64,000 bases of DNA from CAVXSP01 sp963764505 (GTDB lineage: Bacteria > Acidobacteriota > Vicinamibacteria > Vicinamibacterales > SCN-69-37): contig CAVXSP010000001.1 of the NCBI GenBank assembly GCA_963764505.1, positions 1,736,001 through 1,800,000 of the forward strand, given 5' to 3'. Positions 1-8,073 of the stretch are shown piece after piece. Position numbers and translations under genes: made by a program. The notes under the pieces are model-generated. The model was not told where the DNA came from. It saw only the letters and a list, made by a program, of their open reading frames with translations, and ran no database searches. Every line of letters begins with the position of its first letter. Position 1 is the stretch's first letter.

Positions 1-1683
1 TGCCGGCTTGACCGTGCCGCCGAGCCTGAACGCCCACAGGTTGTCGCCGCGGGCGGACCCCATGAACTGATTGCCGCCCGCGAGAATCGCCACGTACTGC
101 TCGTCATCCACTTCGAACGTCGACACCGGCGCGTCGGCGCCGGCGCCCGTCTGGAATTCCCACAGCACGTCGCCGGTCGTCGCGTCATGCGCCACGAGCA
201 GGCCGTCGGCCTGACCATGGAACAGCAGTCCCGACGCCGTGCTCAGGATGCCGCTCCCGCCTCCGCACTGGAACGGCAGCCGCTTCTGCCACGCGATCTT
301 GTTCGTCGTCGGGTCGATCGCCGACAGCATGCCGCCGCGAACCGGGCGGAAGCCCTGCAATCCGCCGAAGCCATCGACGTGATAGCCCGCCGGACCGATG
401 GTCGCGCAGAGGTACAGCAGCTTCGTCTGCGGACTGTAGCTCATCGGCGCCCAGGCAAGTCCACCGTTCGTTCCCGGCGCGACGGCGATGCGCTCTTTGT
501 AGAACGGCGTGAACACACACCCCGATCGCACACTTGGCGGCACGCCTTCCGGGCACTGCGGAATGAACGGGTCGCCGACCGGATACGGCTGCGTCTTCGC
601 GGTCTTCTGCTCGGCGATTTGCGGCACCGGCTTCTCTTCGATGCCGATGAGCGGCGTGCCGTTCGTACGGTCGAGGATGTACATGAAGCCCGTCTTGCTG
701 CCGTGCATCAGGATCTTGCGGGGACGCCCCTGATAGGTGATGTCCGCGAGCACAGGACTCGCCGGACCGTCGTAATCCCACAAATCGTGGTGGACTTCCT
801 GGAAATGCCATTTGCGCACGCCGGTCTTCAGATCCAGCGCGACGATGGATGCCGAGAAGAGATTGTCGCCGCCGCGCTCGGTGCCATTGGTGTCGGGCCA
901 CGCGTTGCCGGTCGGAACGTAGACCATGCCGAGCTCGGGATCGATGGCCGGATGCGACCACACCGGCGCGCCGCCCTTGCGCCAGGACTCGCCTTCCCAT
1001 GTGTCATGGCCGAACTCGCCGGGACCTGGCACGGTCCAGAACGTCCACAGTTCCCTGCCGGTCTTCGCGTCATACGCGCCGAATTGACCGCGCACGCCGC
1101 TTTCTCCGCCGGCCACGCCCATGAAGACCATGCCGCCGTAGTAGGTCGCCGCCGCGTCGGCAAACCCGCCGCCGCCGTTCTGCAGCTCCGTTCGCCAGAT
1201 GAGCTCGCCGCTCGTCTGATCGAGCGCCACCAGCGTTGCGCCGTATGCGGCAGCAAACACCTTGCCTTCGGCCACGACGACGCCGCGATTGAAGTGATTG
1301 TCCGGGCCGCCGGTCCAGCCTGCGCCAGGCCCGACATCGCCCTTCGGAAACTGCCACTTCAGCGCGCCGGTGCGCGCGTCCCTTGCCGTGATGTGACCGT
1401 GGGTCATGTACATGACACCGTCCACCACCACCGGCGTGGATTGCATCCAGATCCCGCTCTTCTCCGGCTCGACGTGGACCATCCAGGCGGCGCCGAGCTT
1501 GGCGATGTTCGATTTGGTGATTTGCGTCAGCGTCGAGTACCGCTGGTTGAACAGGTTGCCGCCGACGACCGGAAAATTGCGCGACGGCAGCTGCCGGAAA
1601 TCAGCGGTCTGGCCCGACGGTGTGGCGGTCAGCAGCAGCCCACATATGAGACTTGCCGATCGGACAAGCGCCCGTGCTCTCAT
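1..1683 (-). CDS. PQQ-dependent dehydrogenase (quinoprotein), 3' end off window
   Basis: An open frame of 561 codons runs from ATG at 1683 off the left edge without a stop. It starts with a signal peptide (MRARALVRSA, then a hydrophobic run ending in SGQTADF). The body is a propeller of the quinoprotein alcohol/glucose dehydrogenase class, with repeated blade motifs such as LDQTSGELIW, AYDAKTGRELW, LDLKTGVRKW and ATTGDVLWEFQTGAG, plus the family hallmark FQEVHHDLWDYD. Such enzymes oxidise alcohols or sugars in the periplasm using PQQ. No CxxCH haem motif is seen in the visible part, so electrons would go to a separate carrier. A GAGGTGA ribosome-binding site lies just upstream of the start. 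The substrate cannot be told from sequence. Confidence 0.9.
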   Translation of the reverse strand, partial: MRARALVRSASLICGLLLTATPSGQTADFRQLPSRNFPVVGGNLFNQRYSTLTQITKSNIAKLGAAWMVHVEPEKSGIWMQSTPVVVDGVMYMTHGHITARDARTGALKWQFPKGDVGPGAGWTGGPDNHFNRGVVVAEGKVFAAAYGATLVALDQTSGELIWRTELQNGGGGFADAAATYYGGMVFMGVAGGESGVRGQFGAYDAKTGRELWTFWTVPGPGEFGHDTWEGESWRKGGAPVWSHPAIDPELGMVYVPTGNAWPDTNGTERGGDNLFSASIVALDLKTGVRKWHFQEVHHDLWDYDGPASPVLADITYQGRPRKILMHGSKTGFMYILDRTNGTPLIGIEEKPVPQIAEQKTAKTQPYPVGDPFIPQCPEGVPPSVRSGCVFTPFYKERIAVAPGTNGGLAWAPMSYSPQTKLLYLCATIGPAGYHVDGFGGLQGFRPVRGGMLSAIDPTTNKIAWQKRLPFQCGGGSGILSTASGLLFHGQADGLLVAHDATTGDVLWEFQTGAGADAPVSTFEVDDEQYVAILAGGNQFMGSARGDNLWAFRLGGTVKPA

Positions 1684-1818
1684 AGGTCACCTCAGGCCGT
1701 CGAATGGTTTGGAAACCTTTAGACACCGGACCGCAGGTTCTGCCCGCGGCGACGACCAGCGCCTCCGGGCTCGACCCGGCAACCGTGCTGCGAGAGGCGT
1801 GATTAGGTAGGAAAACGA

Positions 1819-2649
1819 TCAGCCCGGCCCGCCTTCGTCGTCCTGCGCCGCGGAGTCGATCGCCACCAGCCGGTCGATGAGGGCCGCCCGCGTCGTCCGG
1901 TAGACCGATTGGCCCGCTCGTCCGGCGGTGTGCTCCAGCTCGAGCGTGACGAGCTCGTCGAACAGCGTCTCTCGATCGTCGAGGGCCTGGCCGCGGCCGC
2001 GCGGGACCTCCGCGGTCCCGCTTCGAAGGAGCCGGCGGGCGCCGGCCACCCAGATCCCGATCCCGAGCGTGCCGAACACGACCGAGAGCACCCACCAGCG
2101 GCTGGCCGCGCCGTCGCCGGTGGCGGCCGCCCCTGGCGTCGGCAGCACGAGAGTCGGACTGCCGGCCGGCGGGACACCCGCGCCGATTCCAGACACCAGT
2201 GCCACACGGACTCCGCCTTGTGGCGGCAGCTCGAACGGCTGCGATTCGAGCGTCTCGCCGTCGACCTCGCTGTGGGCGCGGACGACGTCGCCCACGCGCA
2301 GTCCGGTGAACGTCGCACGTCCGTCGGATCCGGTCGTGGCGTGCAGCGTCGTCGTTGCTCCGTTCACGACCTGCAGATCGACGGCGTGGTTCACGACGTT
2401 GTCGCCGAAGTTCCGGCGGACGAGGCGGACGGCGACGGTGCCCGACGGCAGATCGGCGACCTGGAGCGGCAGGCCGGACATCTGTGCCGGCTCGGGCGTG
2501 GCGCCGGGCGGCGGCGTCGGCGACACCAGCGGCGGCTCCGAGGAGCTCGACGCCTGCCGGGCCCGGACGGGGCCGGTCGCCGGCGAGGCACCGGCGGCGA
2601 GGAGCAGGAGCGTGACGATCGGCACGCACCTCCCGGCACGGCCATTCAT
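1819..2649 (-). CDS. Secreted/membrane-anchored carboxypeptidase-regulatory-like protein
   Basis: 276 residues. The start at 2649 is chosen because it overlaps the stop of the upstream zinc-ribbon gene as ATGA and has GGAAGGAG before it. Residues 1-30 form a signal peptide (GRCVPIVTLLLLAAGASPA). A Pro/Ser-rich stretch follows, then a beta-sandwich resembling a carboxypeptidase regulatory-like domain (TGSDGRATFTGLRVGD). A single membrane span near residue 190 (WWVLSVVFGTLGIGIWVAG) leads into a cytoplasmic, charged, helical tail of about 60 residues. The topology suggests a periplasmic sensing or scaffold domain tied to a cytoplasmic tail. The function is unknown; it is co-transcribed with the zinc-ribbon protein. 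Confidence 0.75.
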   Translation of the reverse strand: MNGRAGRCVPIVTLLLLAAGASPATGPVRARQASSSSEPPLVSPTPPPGATPEPAQMSGLPLQVADLPSGTVAVRLVRRNFGDNVVNHAVDLQVVNGATTTLHATTGSDGRATFTGLRVGDVVRAHSEVDGETLESQPFELPPQGGVRVALVSGIGAGVPPAGSPTLVLPTPGAAATGDGAASRWWVLSVVFGTLGIGIWVAGARRLLRSGTAEVPRGRGQALDDRETLFDELVTLELEHTAGRAGQSVYRTTRAALIDRLVAIDSAAQDDEGGPG

Positions 2650-2891
2650 CGCGCGGCTCCTTCCGAGCCGGACGGGCTTGCCGTCCCGTCCACGACTTGC
2701 GCGTTGAACCGGGCGCCGCACTGCGTGCAGAACCGGGCGTCGATTGAATTGAGCTGACGGCACTCGAGGCACTGCAGGCGCTTCGCTGACGGCGCCCTCG
2801 CCCGCAGGCGGTCCTGGAGCTCGCGTTCGATCGCGGCGCGGATGTCGGCAAGCGTTCTGGAGGACGGAGAGGACGGAATCGAGGCGCTCAT
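2646..2891 (-). CDS. Zinc-ribbon protein
   Basis: 81 residues. The C-terminal half holds a rubredoxin-like zinc knuckle, CLEC-x10-CTQC, preceded by a helical segment (TLADIRAAIERELQDRLRAR). The stop overlaps the next start as ATGA, so it is translationally coupled to the membrane protein downstream and the two probably act together. Zinc ribbons of this kind usually serve in protein or nucleic-acid contacts; nothing more specific can be claimed. The frame is open further upstream, but the start at 2891 sits directly at the conserved-looking segment and leaves a normal gap to the divergent deacetylase gene. Confidence 0.7.
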   Translation of the reverse strand: MSASIPSSPSSRTLADIRAAIERELQDRLRARAPSAKRLQCLECRQLNSIDARFCTQCGARFNAQVVDGTASPSGSEGAAR

Positions 2892-3007
2892 CGGAACCTC
2901 TCGCGCAGTGGACCATGAACAGTTTACGCGAGTGGTCGTTCTTTTTCGGCCTGCGGCTCGGACGAGTTGAGGCAAGATCGGTGGATGTTCGCGCGGGAGT
3001 CTCGCTG

Positions 3008-3907
3008 ATGACGGATACGAAGGACGTGCACGTCGCGCTGACGTTCGACTACGACGCGATGAGCAACTGGATTGGCAGTTCCGGGGCCCGCTCGCCCGGC
3101 ATGATCTCGCGCGGGGAGTTCGGCCCGATCGCAGTTCGCCGGATCCTGGCGCTGCTCGAACGCCGCGGCATCGCGAGCACCTTCTTCGTGCCCGGCCACA
3201 CGGCGCGTGCATACCCCGACACGGTCCGATCCCTCTGCGCGGCGGGCCACGAAATCGGACACCACGGCTGGGTCCACGAGAACCCGGTGCTCCTCACGCC
3301 CGAGCGCGAGCGGAAGGTGCTCGAGCTCGGACTCGAGGCCCTCGACGCCGTCGCGGGCGTCCGCCCGGTCGGGTACCGGTCGCCCGGGTGGGACAACAGT
3401 CCGGCGACGGTGCCGCTGTTGCTCGAGTACGGCTTCAAGTACCAGAGCAGCCTGATGGGATCGGACTTCGAGCCGTACTGGTGCCGGGTCGGCGACGAGT
3501 TCTCCGCCACCGAGGAGTTCCGGTGGGGCACGCCGGTCGATCTCGTCGAGCTGCCGGTCGCGTGGCACCTCGACGACTTCATCCAGTTCGAGTTCGTGGC
3601 GACGCCGTCCGGCATTCTCAATGCGGCGCGCTCGACGACCACCCCCTGGGAGATCTGGACGTCGGAGTTCGAGTACCTGTACGAGCGCCTCGGACGCGGG
3701 CTCCTGACGATCACCATGCACCCGCAGGTGATCGGTCGAGGACACCGGCTGCTGTTCCTCGAGAAGCTGATCGATCACTTCGCCGGCCGTGCGGGCGTGC
3801 GGTTCACGACCCTCGGCGCGTATGCCGCGCGATGGAGGGCCGGCCGCACGCCCGAGCTGCCGACCGACGCCGGGTCCGCCCGCGCCGCCGCCAGGGGTGG
3901 GAGCTGA
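3008..3907 (+). CDS. Polysaccharide deacetylase family protein (NodB fold)
   Basis: 299 residues, the usual size of the stand-alone NodB/CE4-like group that includes HpPgdA-like and PuuE-like enzymes. The metal-site motifs are visible: TFDYD at residues 12-16, GHEIGHHGWVHEN with H86 and H90, RSPGWDNSP near residue 124, and the late TMHPQ motif. These enzymes remove N-acetyl or formyl/amide groups from carbohydrates or small ureides using a divalent metal. No signal peptide is visible, so a cytoplasmic location is likely. The start at 3008 has GGGAG nine bases upstream; the frame is open earlier but without conserved sequence. The penicillin-acylase-type gene starts 8 bases after its stop, so the two form an operon. 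Confidence 0.88.
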   Translation: MTDTKDVHVALTFDYDAMSNWIGSSGARSPGMISRGEFGPIAVRRILALLERRGIASTFFVPGHTARAYPDTVRSLCAAGHEIGHHGWVHENPVLLTPERERKVLELGLEALDAVAGVRPVGYRSPGWDNSPATVPLLLEYGFKYQSSLMGSDFEPYWCRVGDEFSATEEFRWGTPVDLVELPVAWHLDDFIQFEFVATPSGILNAARSTTTPWEIWTSEFEYLYERLGRGLLTITMHPQVIGRGHRLLFLEKLIDHFAGRAGVRFTTLGAYAARWRAGRTPELPTDAGSARAAARGGS

Positions 3908-3915
3908 GCGCGCGC

Positions 3916-6266
3916 GTGGTCGACGACGAGCTGCGGGTGCGCGGCCTCGGCGCGCCGGTGCAGATCGGGGTGGATCGCTGGGGCATCGCCCACATTCGCG
4001 CGCAGAATCCGGACGACCTCTTCTTCGCCCAGGGCTTCAACGCGGCGAGAGACCGGCTCTGGCAGATCGACCTGTGGCGCAAGCGGGGCCTCGGCCTGCT
4101 GGCGGCCGACTTCGGTCCCGGATTCCTGGCGCAGGACTGGGCGTCTCGATTGTTCCTGTACCGCGGCGACATGGACGTCGAGTGGGCGGCCTACGGCGCC
4201 GACGCCCGCGCCATCTGCACCGCCTTCGCCGCGGGCATCAACGCGTACATCGATTTGGTGGCCGCGGAGCCCGGCCGGCTTCCGCCGGAATTCGCCGCGC
4301 TCGGCACGCGGCCCTCGAAATGGCAGCCGGAGGACGTCGTCCGGATCCGGACGCACGGCTGGATGCGCAACGCCCTTTCGGAGGTCGCGCGCGCGAACGT
4401 CCTGGCCCGCGCCGATGCTGACATCGACCGGCTTCGTATCGATCTGGATCCTCCCGTGCGGCCGCACGTGGCCGACGGGCTCTCGCTCGACTCCATTCCG
4501 CTGAACGCGCTGGATCTGTACAAGCTGGCGGTGGCGCCGGTGTCCTTCAGCGAGGCGCGCTTGAGCGCCGGGATTCGTGAGGCGTGGCAGTGGATCGAGG
4601 TCGGCGCCGGCGGCGAAGTGGCCCGGGGCGCCGAACCGCCCGCCTCCAACAACTGGGCCGTCGATGGCCGGCACACCGCGACCGGCAGGCCCATCGTCGC
4701 CAGCGACCCGCATCGGGTGCACGCCGTCCCGTCGCTGCGCTACCTCGTGCACCTCACGGCGCCGGGGCTCGATCTGATCGGGGCGGGGGAGCCCAACCTG
4801 CCGGGGATTGCGATCGGACACAACGGCCACGTCGCGTTCGGTCTGACGTTGTTCCTCGGACCCGATCAGGAGGACGTCTACGTCTACGAAACGCGGTCCG
4901 AGGACGCCGGCGCGTATCGGTTCCGGGATGAATGGGAGCCGATGCGCGTCATCGAGGAGACGTTCGAGATCAGAGGGGCCGTGCGCCTCCGGCTTCCGCT
5001 GAAGTTCACCCGCCACGGCCCGGTCGTCTACGAGAACGCGCCGACGCGGCGCGCCATTGCCGTCCGCACGGTCTGGTCCGAGCCCGGGGCGGCGCCGTAC
5101 GGGGCGAGCCTCGGGGCGCTGCGCGCGCGCAGCGTGGGCGAGTTCCGCGAGGCGATGCGGCGGTGGGGTACGCCGCCCGTCAACCAGGTCTGCGCCGATC
5201 GACACGGCGACATCGCCTGGATCACGGCCGGCGCTCAGCCCGATCCGGCGGAACTGGGACGGGCTCGTGCCCGTGCCGGGCGACGGCCGGTACGAGTGGG
5301 ACGGGTTCCTGCCGGCGGACTGGCTGCCGTCGGCGATCAATCCGGTCGAAGGCGTCGTCGCATCGGCGAACGCGATGAACCTGCCCCCCGGCTGGCCTCG
5401 CGATGAGCGGCCGATGGGCTACGAGTGGGACGACCCGTCGCGGGCGCGGCGCATCGAGGAGCTGCTGCGCGGCGTGACGGCGCACACGGTCGAGGACTCG
5501 TGCGCGATGCAGAACGACGTCCTGTCGATACCCGCGCGGCGGCTCTGCGCGCTGCTGAGGTCGATGGCAGTCGACGAGGAGCACGCCGTCGGAGCGATGG
5601 GCCTTCTGCGCGATTGGGACCATCGACTCGAAGCGGAGAGCGCGGCCGCGGCGCTGTTCGAAGTCTGGTGGACCAGGCATCTCCGGCCCGCGGTCATCGA
5701 GCGGCTCGTGCCCGACGCGTGGCTGCGCACGCTGCTCGGACCCGGCGACGTCGAGCGCGTGCTGGAGCTGCTCGAGCGTCCGCCGGCCGATCCCGGTGCG
5801 GAGCCGGCCGAGGCGCGCCGGGTCCTCTTCCAGAATTCACTGGCGCGCGCCTGGCGCGAATGCGTCGATCGCATGGGTCCGGATTCCGGGGCCTGGTCCT
5901 GGGCCCGGCTCCACGCGGCGCTCTTCGAGCCGGCTGTAGCGGGCGTCTCGGGCGCGGCGGACGCTGGCGCGGCCGTCATCGGGCCGATTGCGCTCGGCGG
6001 CAGCGAATCGACGCTCATGAAGGCGGCGTACCGGCCCGGAGACTTCCGCGTGCTCATGGGCGCGTCGGTCCGCCTCGTCATGGACGTCGGCGACTGGGAC
6101 CGCAGCGTCTGGATCGAACGCGCCCGGTCAGTCGGGCGACAGCCGGTCCCCTCACTACGCGGACCTCGTCTCACGCTGGGCACGCGGCGAGTACGTGCCG
6201 ATGGTCTACAGCGAGCGGGCGGTGGACGAGGTGGTCGAGTGGAGAATTCGATTGGAGGGAGGATAG
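3916..6266 (+). pseudogene. Penicillin acylase family Ntn hydrolase, interrupted by two +1 frameshifts
   Basis: The frame starting at GTG 3916 encodes an acylase alpha region (DRWGIAHIRA, FAQGFNAARDRLWQ) and the autocleavage/nucleophile site SNNWAVDG near position 4648. After GAQP the conserved continuation IR-NWDGLVPVPGDGRYEW is found one frame away; dropping the G at 5242 restores it. A second extra G at 6116 separates WI from NAPGQSGD, and the true C-terminus (RSPHYADLVSRW...VYSERAVDEVVEWRIRLEGG) ends at the stop at 6264-6266. With both bases removed the product is 782 residues, normal for this family, which hydrolyses amide bonds of acyl compounds such as penicillins or N-acyl-homoserine lactones. 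All other residues look conserved, so decay is very recent or the insertions are assembly errors. No clear signal peptide is visible at this start. Confidence 0.85.
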
Positions 6267-6316
6267 AGACGGGTGTGGGTTCGGCAAGTAACGGCAGGTA
6301 ACGCCAGGTGGGCCCG

Positions 6317-6352
6317 GGTACGCCGGGTACGCCAGGTACGCCAGGTACGCCG
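6317..6352. repeat. Tandem 9-mer array (GGTACGCCR x4)
   Basis: Four perfect head-to-tail copies of GGTACGCCR, with degenerate copies on both sides. It lies after the acylase gene and is inverted relative to the array at 6425-6490. Nineteen bases at 6330-6348 are perfectly complementary to 6426-6444. Confidence 0.9.
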
Positions 6353-6413
6353 GGTACGAGGAACGAACTGACGCTGGTCGTCTTCACTCAGAATTCAAAG
6401 AAGCTGACAAGCC

Positions 6414-7433
6414 TCAGGTTCCTCCGTACCTGGCGTACCTGGCGCACCCGGCGTACCCGGGCGCACCCGGCGTACTTGCCGAACCCGGCCGAGCGTCGCG
6501 CCTCCCGCCCTCCGGCGCGCGATAGCTCTTCCTGGCCCTCGGTTTCAGCCCTTTCCCCTCGAGCTTGACCTCGATTTTGTGCATCTTGCCGTCGCGCGCC
6601 GGCGGCGCGAACCCCAGCAGGTACTGATGATGCAGCTCGTCGGCGACGCGGGCGAACGCTTCGCCCAGATCGTCGCGCGGCCGCAGCTCGAAATATCCGC
6701 CGCCGGTGTCGAGCGCGACGGTGCCGAGTCCGGGATCGGGCAGATTGGCGACCAGCGCGCCCATCATGTTGCCGCCCGCGCCGAAGGGTTGCCCACTGCG
6801 GCTCTCGACGCCAATCCCGTAGATCATCACGTCCTCGCGCGCGGCCCGATCCGCCACGTCGAGCTGCGAGACCCACTTCTGGCCGAACCGCGGGCCGCTG
6901 TCCTTGCTGTCGCTCATGACCAGCACGACCTTGCGGCCGTCGACCTGGTCGAGAACGTCGATCGCCTGGTCGATGGCGGTCCACAGCGGGGTCGGCGCGC
7001 CGGGTGCAATATCCGACGGCAGACTCGACACGAGCTCCGTCACGTCCCGGGTGAATCGCGGGCCGATGTCGATCCGCTCGCCGAACGTGCCGATCCGGGC
7101 GAGGTCGCCGGGCCCCAGGTTCGCCACCAGACGCTCGGAGGCGTCGCGCAGCAGTGGCAGGTTCCGGAACATGCTGCCGCTGACGTCGACGAGCACGATC
7201 AGCCGGATCGGCTGCGGCGAATTGTCGAAGATCGTGATCGGCTGCGGATGGCCGTTGTCCCGGATTTCGAACTGATCCCGCGTGAGGTCGGGGACCAGCC
7301 GGCCGGACTTGTCGGTGACCGTGACGAACACCGGGACGGTCTCGGCACTGCCGCGGAAGACCGGCTGCTGAGGAGCGGCCGACTGGCCGGCGGCGAACGC
7401 GGTCAAGGCCCACAGAATGGCAATACGGCCCAT
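6414..7433 (-). CDS. VWA domain protein (acidobacterial VWFA-related type)
   Basis: 339 residues with a signal peptide (MGRIAILWALTAFAAGQSA). The N-terminal beta region is typical of the acidobacterial VWFA-related family (VFVTVTDKSGRLVPDLTRDQFEIRDNG), and the VWA domain carries a complete metal site DVSGSM at 83-88 plus the later T/D positions. A C-terminal segment (DELHHQYLLGFAPP...HKIEVKL) matches the usual end of the family. Such proteins are secreted adhesion or protein-protein interaction modules. Oddly, the last 25 or so residues (STPGAPGYAGCARYARYGGT) are read through a 9-base tandem repeat array, so the tail looks like a repeat-driven extension beyond the normal family end near SYRAPEG. 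Confidence 0.88.
   Translation of the reverse strand: MGRIAILWALTAFAAGQSAAPQQPVFRGSAETVPVFVTVTDKSGRLVPDLTRDQFEIRDNGHPQPITIFDNSPQPIRLIVLVDVSGSMFRNLPLLRDASERLVANLGPGDLARIGTFGERIDIGPRFTRDVTELVSSLPSDIAPGAPTPLWTAIDQAIDVLDQVDGRKVVLVMSDSKDSGPRFGQKWVSQLDVADRAAREDVMIYGIGVESRSGQPFGAGGNMMGALVANLPDPGLGTVALDTGGGYFELRPRDDLGEAFARVADELHHQYLLGFAPPARDGKMHKIEVKLEGKGLKPRARKSYRAPEGGRRDARPGSASTPGAPGYAGCARYARYGGT
6425..6490. repeat. Tandem 9-mer array (CGTACCTGG type), inverse of 6317-6352
   Basis: About seven imperfect copies of CGYACCYGG. It codes for the C-terminal tail of the VWA protein on the minus strand. Together with 6317-6352 it can form a long hairpin between the two convergent genes, with a 19-bp perfect stem and a 77-base, AT-richer spacer. 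It may act as a bidirectional terminator or simply be expanded repeat DNA. Confidence 0.85.
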
Positions 7434-7554
7434 GGCAGATCTCCCGGGCAGGCGCTCGTTTCAGCATAGCGGACGCGCGGGGTTTTCGCCTTGGGGGCCC
7501 GACGAACGGCCGGTGGCGGTCGTGGAATACTATGACCCGGTCTCGGAGGAACCT

Positions 7555-8040
7555 ATGAGAACACGGATGATGGTGGTGGGACTGGCGACGGCAGTAGGAC
7601 TGGCGGCGACGGCAGTGGCGGCGCAGACGCCTCCGGCTCAGGCCGGCGGGCGCGGCGCGGCGGCGACTCCCTCGTCGTGCGGCAACCCGCCCGCCGACAT
7701 GAAGGACGTCGCCCGCGATTCCCGCTGCTTCGAGCTGCGCACCTACGTCGTCAATGCCGAGGGGCCGGGCAGCCTCGACCTGCTTCACAAGCGCTTCCGC
7801 GAGCAGACGGTCGAGTTCTTCAAGAAGCACGGGATGACGATGATCGGGTTCTGGAATCCGGTGACGAAGCCCGATACGCTGGTGTACTTGCTGGCGTTCA
7901 AGGACGCCGCCGCGCGGGACGCGGCCTGGGCGGCGTTCAACGCCGATCCGGGCTGGCAGAAGGTCCGCGCGGAGATGAACGTCCGGCTGACCGTCACGAA
8001 CGAGTTCATGAACGCGACCGATTACAGTCCGCTGAAGTAG
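7555..8040 (+). CDS. NIPSNAP family protein, secreted
   Basis: 161 residues. GGAGGA lies 4 bases before the ATG at 7555. A signal peptide (MRTRMMVVGLATAVGLAATAVAAQT) is followed by a ferredoxin-like alpha+beta barrel: RCFELRTYVVN...LHKRFREQTVEFFKKHGMTMIGFWNP...LVYLLAFKDAAARDAAWAAFNADPGWQKV, which is the NIPSNAP signature. The family has no well-established enzymatic role; in bacteria members sit near oxidoreductase and sugar-metabolism genes. It starts 33 bases before the quinohaemoprotein gene and probably shares its transcript. Confidence 0.85.
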   Translation: MRTRMMVVGLATAVGLAATAVAAQTPPAQAGGRGAAATPSSCGNPPADMKDVARDSRCFELRTYVVNAEGPGSLDLLHKRFREQTVEFFKKHGMTMIGFWNPVTKPDTLVYLLAFKDAAARDAAWAAFNADPGWQKVRAEMNVRLTVTNEFMNATDYSPLK

Positions 8041-8073
8041 CGGACGCAGAAGACAGGACGACGAGGAGCTTCA

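Noticed and set aside
2915..3007. 31-codon N-terminal extension of the polysaccharide deacetylase
   Set aside because: Not conserved-looking; ATG 3008 has a ribosome-binding site and directly precedes the first metal motif.
6317..6490. CRISPR-like array
   Set aside because: Units are 9 bases, contiguous and without spacers; no cas genes.
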